Source of the DNA: Myxococcota bacterium
GTDB lineage: Bacteria; Myxococcota_A; UBA9160; SMWR01
Assembly (NCBI GenBank): GCA_022447545.1
Contig: JAKVBI010000014.1
Location: forward strand, 165,971-229,970
DNA: 64,000 bases
Reading direction: 5' to 3'
Below, in pieces: positions 63,601-64,000 of the stretch; the stretch's first letter is position 1; every line of letters starts with the position of its first letter. The position numbers were made by a program, and so were the translations under genes. The notes under the pieces are model-generated. The model was not told the DNA's origin. It saw only the letters and a list, made by a program, of their open reading frames with translations, and searched no databases.

Positions 63601-64000
63601 TGGAGGCGAGTGATGATGTCTCGGGCATCACCTTCACTGTGGCGGGTCTTCAGAACGGTTCGCACGAAAAAATCGTGGTGGATGGGCAAGCCATCGAGTT
63701 GATGGATGGGGTCGGTGAACTTACGGCGAATAAAAAATTTAGCGTAGTCGTCCAGGTATCCGGGGGGACCGCCACAGTTACCGTCACCCAGCCAGGTGGG
63801 ATCGACGTTGGCGACGCGCAGGCACTGGTCGATGGGCTCGAGTACCAGAATTCCAGCGAGGATCCTCTCGGTTCCGATCGTGTGGTGACCCTCTCGAATA
63901 TTGAGGACACCGGTGGTACGGAAAACGGCGGCGTTAACTCTTCCGCTGTGGGGATCACCTCGACGGTGACCCTGACGCCGGTCAACGACGCGCCGAAACT
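54696..64000 (+). CDS. Giant LEPR-XLL/DUF4347 repeat protein (adhesin-like), 3' incomplete
   Basis: An uninterrupted frame of 3101 codons from ATG 54696 past the window edge. Residues about 12-30 (RAIVESLEKRLLLSADIPG) match the LEPR-XLL N-terminal signature. About 65-235 is DUF4347-like (RELVVVDPGVEG, AVHVISHGASG, LLIYGCDVASDDAG). About 242-650 is a right-handed beta-helix opening with a SLRNAIEDAN (CSLREA-type) motif. About 650-850 is Ig/cadherin-like, and 860-1062 and 1182-1388 are two LamG domains. A cadherin-like segment precedes at least ten 160-residue repeats from 1496 on, each opening with VNDAP. There is no classical signal peptide; export is expected through the upstream operon. The likely role is adhesion or matrix formation at the cell surface. 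Confidence 0.93.
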   Translation, partial: MKKTSASSQVRRAIVESLEKRLLLSADIPGLLGAEGLTGDSSDDVAQRMLLETEQSAEQASAGARELVVVDPGVEGSEELVADLQTSSAQGRDFEAVLLDSERDGIDQLREVLSRYDDIDAVHVISHGASGSIALGATVLDGDTLRDRSSEIAAWGDHLSLDADLLIYGCDVASDDAGKRLVQGLAGATGADVAASIDLTGAVARGGDWDLEYRSGNVATEVALDARAQAEFSEVLATFTVTTTADSGHGSLRNAIEDANDESDPSRIEFSLEAGSVISLDTELPSIHAEDLVIDASVDGAPGVVLDGGELDGDGLEVHADGVEIRGLVIQNFDGTGIDVHGDNVTIAGNYIGTNVTGTAAEENSRSGIRLRGDDITVGGMDDADRNVISGNGSSGIFVKNSDGHTILNNFIGVDASGSNAIGNGYDGILLVNSDDISIGVPGFGNVISGNHSDGIDIVDGSEDNVIRSNKIGVDAQGMTAIGNGDDGISMFDSCDENVIGGSGANDGNLISGNAGDGIKIVDAEETVIQGNSIGVDALGSSVLGNAGAGITLDHTDHSLVGGVNVGEGNRIAGNQASGIFVDEASKTNAFLGNAIFANAELGIDLSGGTENAAGVTENDSMDPDGGSNRLQNFPVINYAATVADESVTISGDLNSRPHGSFRLEFFENSGLETNGEGESYIGFTEVTTDAFGNASFQATLSALDPSSNYFSATATRISDGIPAETSEFAVSVATFGRAAVSLPGNQITREDTALVFSDSDGNPISVGDGSALDLSLRVSLAVDNGSIHLSTLDGLSVAQGEDGSSEMTIIGLESAINAALDGAEFSPDKDYNGSADLRVIVENIADAVGQYTFSDPVTPGADSSDSGSRDAVLEGATRTWDAERGHVIELDGDDYLSIGGDFSAPSNVTVTAWVNMNGGAGSGDVISIADAVVVRVNDAGTGGLTAFFNNGADWEYVTSDVELAGTGWHHLAYAYDDVEQIHSLYVDGEKVDSASTGGPIDYQAVMPSDSSTSEDVESSIGRSASESSYYFEGRIGEVRVYDRSLSGGEIEVIANDGSVASDAVTVGVGASPDVAAPERVVLLRDGQQEFSSAEGNALEVVYSPRDYVRVTLEVSHGTLDLAQVDGVEFARGNGISDESMIFTGKVQDVNAALDGLVYTPVAGYLGEDPLVFHAVDAGNNEGPYVRYTFDDGHHIGEDTGVMGDYPGTSTGVSTRADAERGRVAHFDGLGDYIEIGDPDPLNSGAEISFAAWINPDPADVVGNIIAKGSETGNGGQIFMRVKNGEFQVGTYDGSTQTASVAMEPGDTNSWVHLVGTYDGDAWNLYKNGELVASTPSPAGIIEVDDDWMLGADSKGDRHYFDGLMDDAMIFANSLTPEEVLRLYTGDSTSVEIIVNAAPTTVGIDDVSVLEDAPNTVIDLFAAFDDIEDADEDLTYTVTSNSNPDLFDSVSVDGSAGTLTLDYALNAFGSADLEVRATDTLGFSVSTEFSVSVAAVNDAPTLGVVSLNPTFVEGADAETLYQGTVIDLVETTDRVEAMVLTVAGVQNGSDEVLWVDGEEVSLLDATSLETGANGFQVSIGVSGGTATVTLSQNGGTSTADAGALIDGLQYQNKSEDPLGVNRVVTLTSIRDDGGTANGGVDTTALSAVSTVSLIAVNDAPQLSSNASNPTFVENEAAVSMYSGTLINLTEAADQVKSITLTVSGLQNGSDELLSVDGTAVALIDGASATTAANGFKVSVGVSGGTATVLLSQEAGSSVADAQALVDGLEYKNTSEDPLGVDRIITLTSIMDDGGTANGGVDTTALFVASTISITAVNDAPVASATATDPTFTENGSAVAVYSGANINLTEAADRVKSMTLTVSGLQNGSNELLWVDGASVVLTEGTSVTTGANSFEVSVSVSGGTATVMVNQAAGSSVAGAQALITGLEYENTSEDPLGVDRIVTWTSIMDDGGTANGGVDTTALSFASTVSVTAVNDAPKADATALDPAFVENGEAVSLYSGASIDLTEAADRVESMTLTVSGLQNGSDELLSVDGAGVALTDGNSVTTGANGFEVSVSVSGGAATVTVSQAAGSSVVDAQALIDGLQYKNASEDPLGADRVVTWTSIMDDGGTANGGVDATALSVASTVVVIGVNDAPEVNATPMDPTFVENGAAVYVYSAAGIDLTEAADRVQSITLTVSGLQNGSDESLSIDDTAVALTDGNSASTDFNGFEVTVNAAGGTATLTISQMAGSSVADIEALIDGLQYKNASEDPLGADRIVTLTSIVDDGGTANGGVDTTALSIASQISITAVNDAPVANSVATNPTFVENGSAVSLYSDTHVDLVEASDRVQSMTLTVSGLQNGADETLSVDGTAVELTDGSSVVTAANGFDVEVNVMGGTATLMLSQAVGSSVTDAQALIDGLQYKNGSEDVLGATRVMTLTSIMDNGGTANGGVDTTALSIVSTVSMVAVNDAPAIAATGTNPSFIEGKNAVALYAGASIDFTEAADRLVELTLTVSGLQDGADEKLIVEGESVSLVNGTSLTTAVNAVEVNVSVSGGTAMLTLSSGSGLSTAQAESLVDSLAYENTSEDPQGLSRFAVITSIQDSGGTANGGADTTAVAIASMVALTPVNDAPEMSVTALDPTFVEGGSAESIFSDTSINTTEAGDQVSALSLTVSGLQNGSDEIFNVDGTDVPLINGFGAVTGDHSYSVVVSTAGGTATLTITQAGGIDVPDAQVLVDGLTYRNTSDDPLGAERLVTIASIQDDGGTANDGVDTTALSLTSTISMVPVNDAPALSANASNPTFTENGAPEGLYTGTAIDLTEAADQVASLTLTVSGLQNGTDELLIVDGESVVLVDGTAQTTASNGFDVKVAISGATATVSVSQVGGTSVSDAQDLVDGLEYQNTSDDPHGGTRTVILASIQDTGGTSDGGVDTTGLAIISTVSLVPINDAPSLAADPSNPTWLENGPAVGLFDNTAIDVVEASDDVSGITFTVAGLQNGSHEKIVVDGQAIELMDGVGELTANKKFSVVVQVSGGTATVTVTQPGGIDVGDAQALVDGLEYQNSSEDPLGSDRVVTLSNIEDTGGTENGGVNSSAVGITSTVTLTPVNDAPK
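59181..63980 (+). repeat. Ten tandem 480-bp units encoding 160-residue repeats
   Basis: The GTCAAYGAYGC core (VNDAP) recurs at 59181, 59661, 60141, 60621, 61101, 61581, 62061, 62541, 63021, 63501 and 63981, always exactly 480 bases apart. Each unit also carries LTVSGLQNGSDE-, ANGFEVSV- and SEDPLG-type blocks and ends with DDGGTANGGVDTTAL. The units are diverged at DNA level but show no net insertion or deletion. The array continues beyond the window. Confidence 0.95.

Noticed and set aside
59181-63980. CRISPR or satellite array
   Set aside because: Units are 480 bp, coding throughout and diverged; there are no short direct repeats with spacers.

Overview
The window reads as a GC-rich chromosome segment from a diderm, aerobic, heterotrophic bacterium. 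Evidence for two membranes is a Tat-type signal on one oxidoreductase subunit, three HlyD-type periplasmic adaptors and a giant surface or secreted repeat protein. The metabolic genes (acyl-CoA dehydrogenase pairs, MaoC-like hydratases, luciferase-like oxidoreductases, amidohydrolase-2 proteins) resemble sets seen in actinobacteria and in deltaproteobacterial, Myxococcota or Binatota-type lineages. I would not assign a genus from sequence reading alone.

Region 1 (1-29.1 kb) is a catabolic island made of short divergent operons. It holds a partial MaoC-like hydratase on the minus strand; a plus-strand operon of acetoacetate-decarboxylase-like protein, SDR and two paralogous amidohydrolases; a GPH-type MFS carrier; a gluconate-2-dehydrogenase-subunit-3/GMC oxidoreductase/metallo-hydrolase operon; an asparagine synthase and an HD-domain protein; two aldolases; two separate pairs of acyl-CoA dehydrogenases; two AMP-forming CoA ligases; two LLM oxidoreductases; a full-length MaoC-like hydratase; a protein of unknown function; and a third amidohydrolase. 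The set fits import, CoA activation, dehydrogenation, hydration and later cleavage of a carboxylated or branched substrate that cannot be named here. An 8-base motif, GAATTGAA, recurs in three of the divergent gaps.

Region 2 (29.1-35.5 kb) has a LysR regulator divergent from a purA paralogue with an inverted repeat between them, a MATE exporter, tRNA-Arg(CCT), an exported SGNH-like protein and a MOSC protein.

Region 3 (35.5-44.3 kb) is regulatory and mixed. It contains an NtrC-type sigma-54 activator convergent with a hybrid histidine kinase / Hsp20 / small CxxC protein operon, then a phosphotransferase, a small winged-helix-like protein, a VOC protein and a third LLM oxidoreductase.

Region 4 (44.3-64 kb) is the most distinctive part. 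A membrane protein with the layout of LapD (two membrane segments, HAMP, degenerate GGDEF and EAL) lies divergent to a tight operon: a GAF-HlyD adaptor, a PqqD-like/M50 metalloprotease/HlyD fusion, a shortened SecA-like ATPase and a third HlyD adaptor with a long acidic linker. Directly downstream is an open frame of more than 3100 codons that runs off the window. It starts with a LEPR-XLL-like N-terminus and a DUF4347-like domain, followed by beta-helix, LamG and cadherin-like segments and at least ten repeats of exactly 480 bp. I infer a dedicated export and surface-display system for the giant protein, possibly gated by c-di-GMP.
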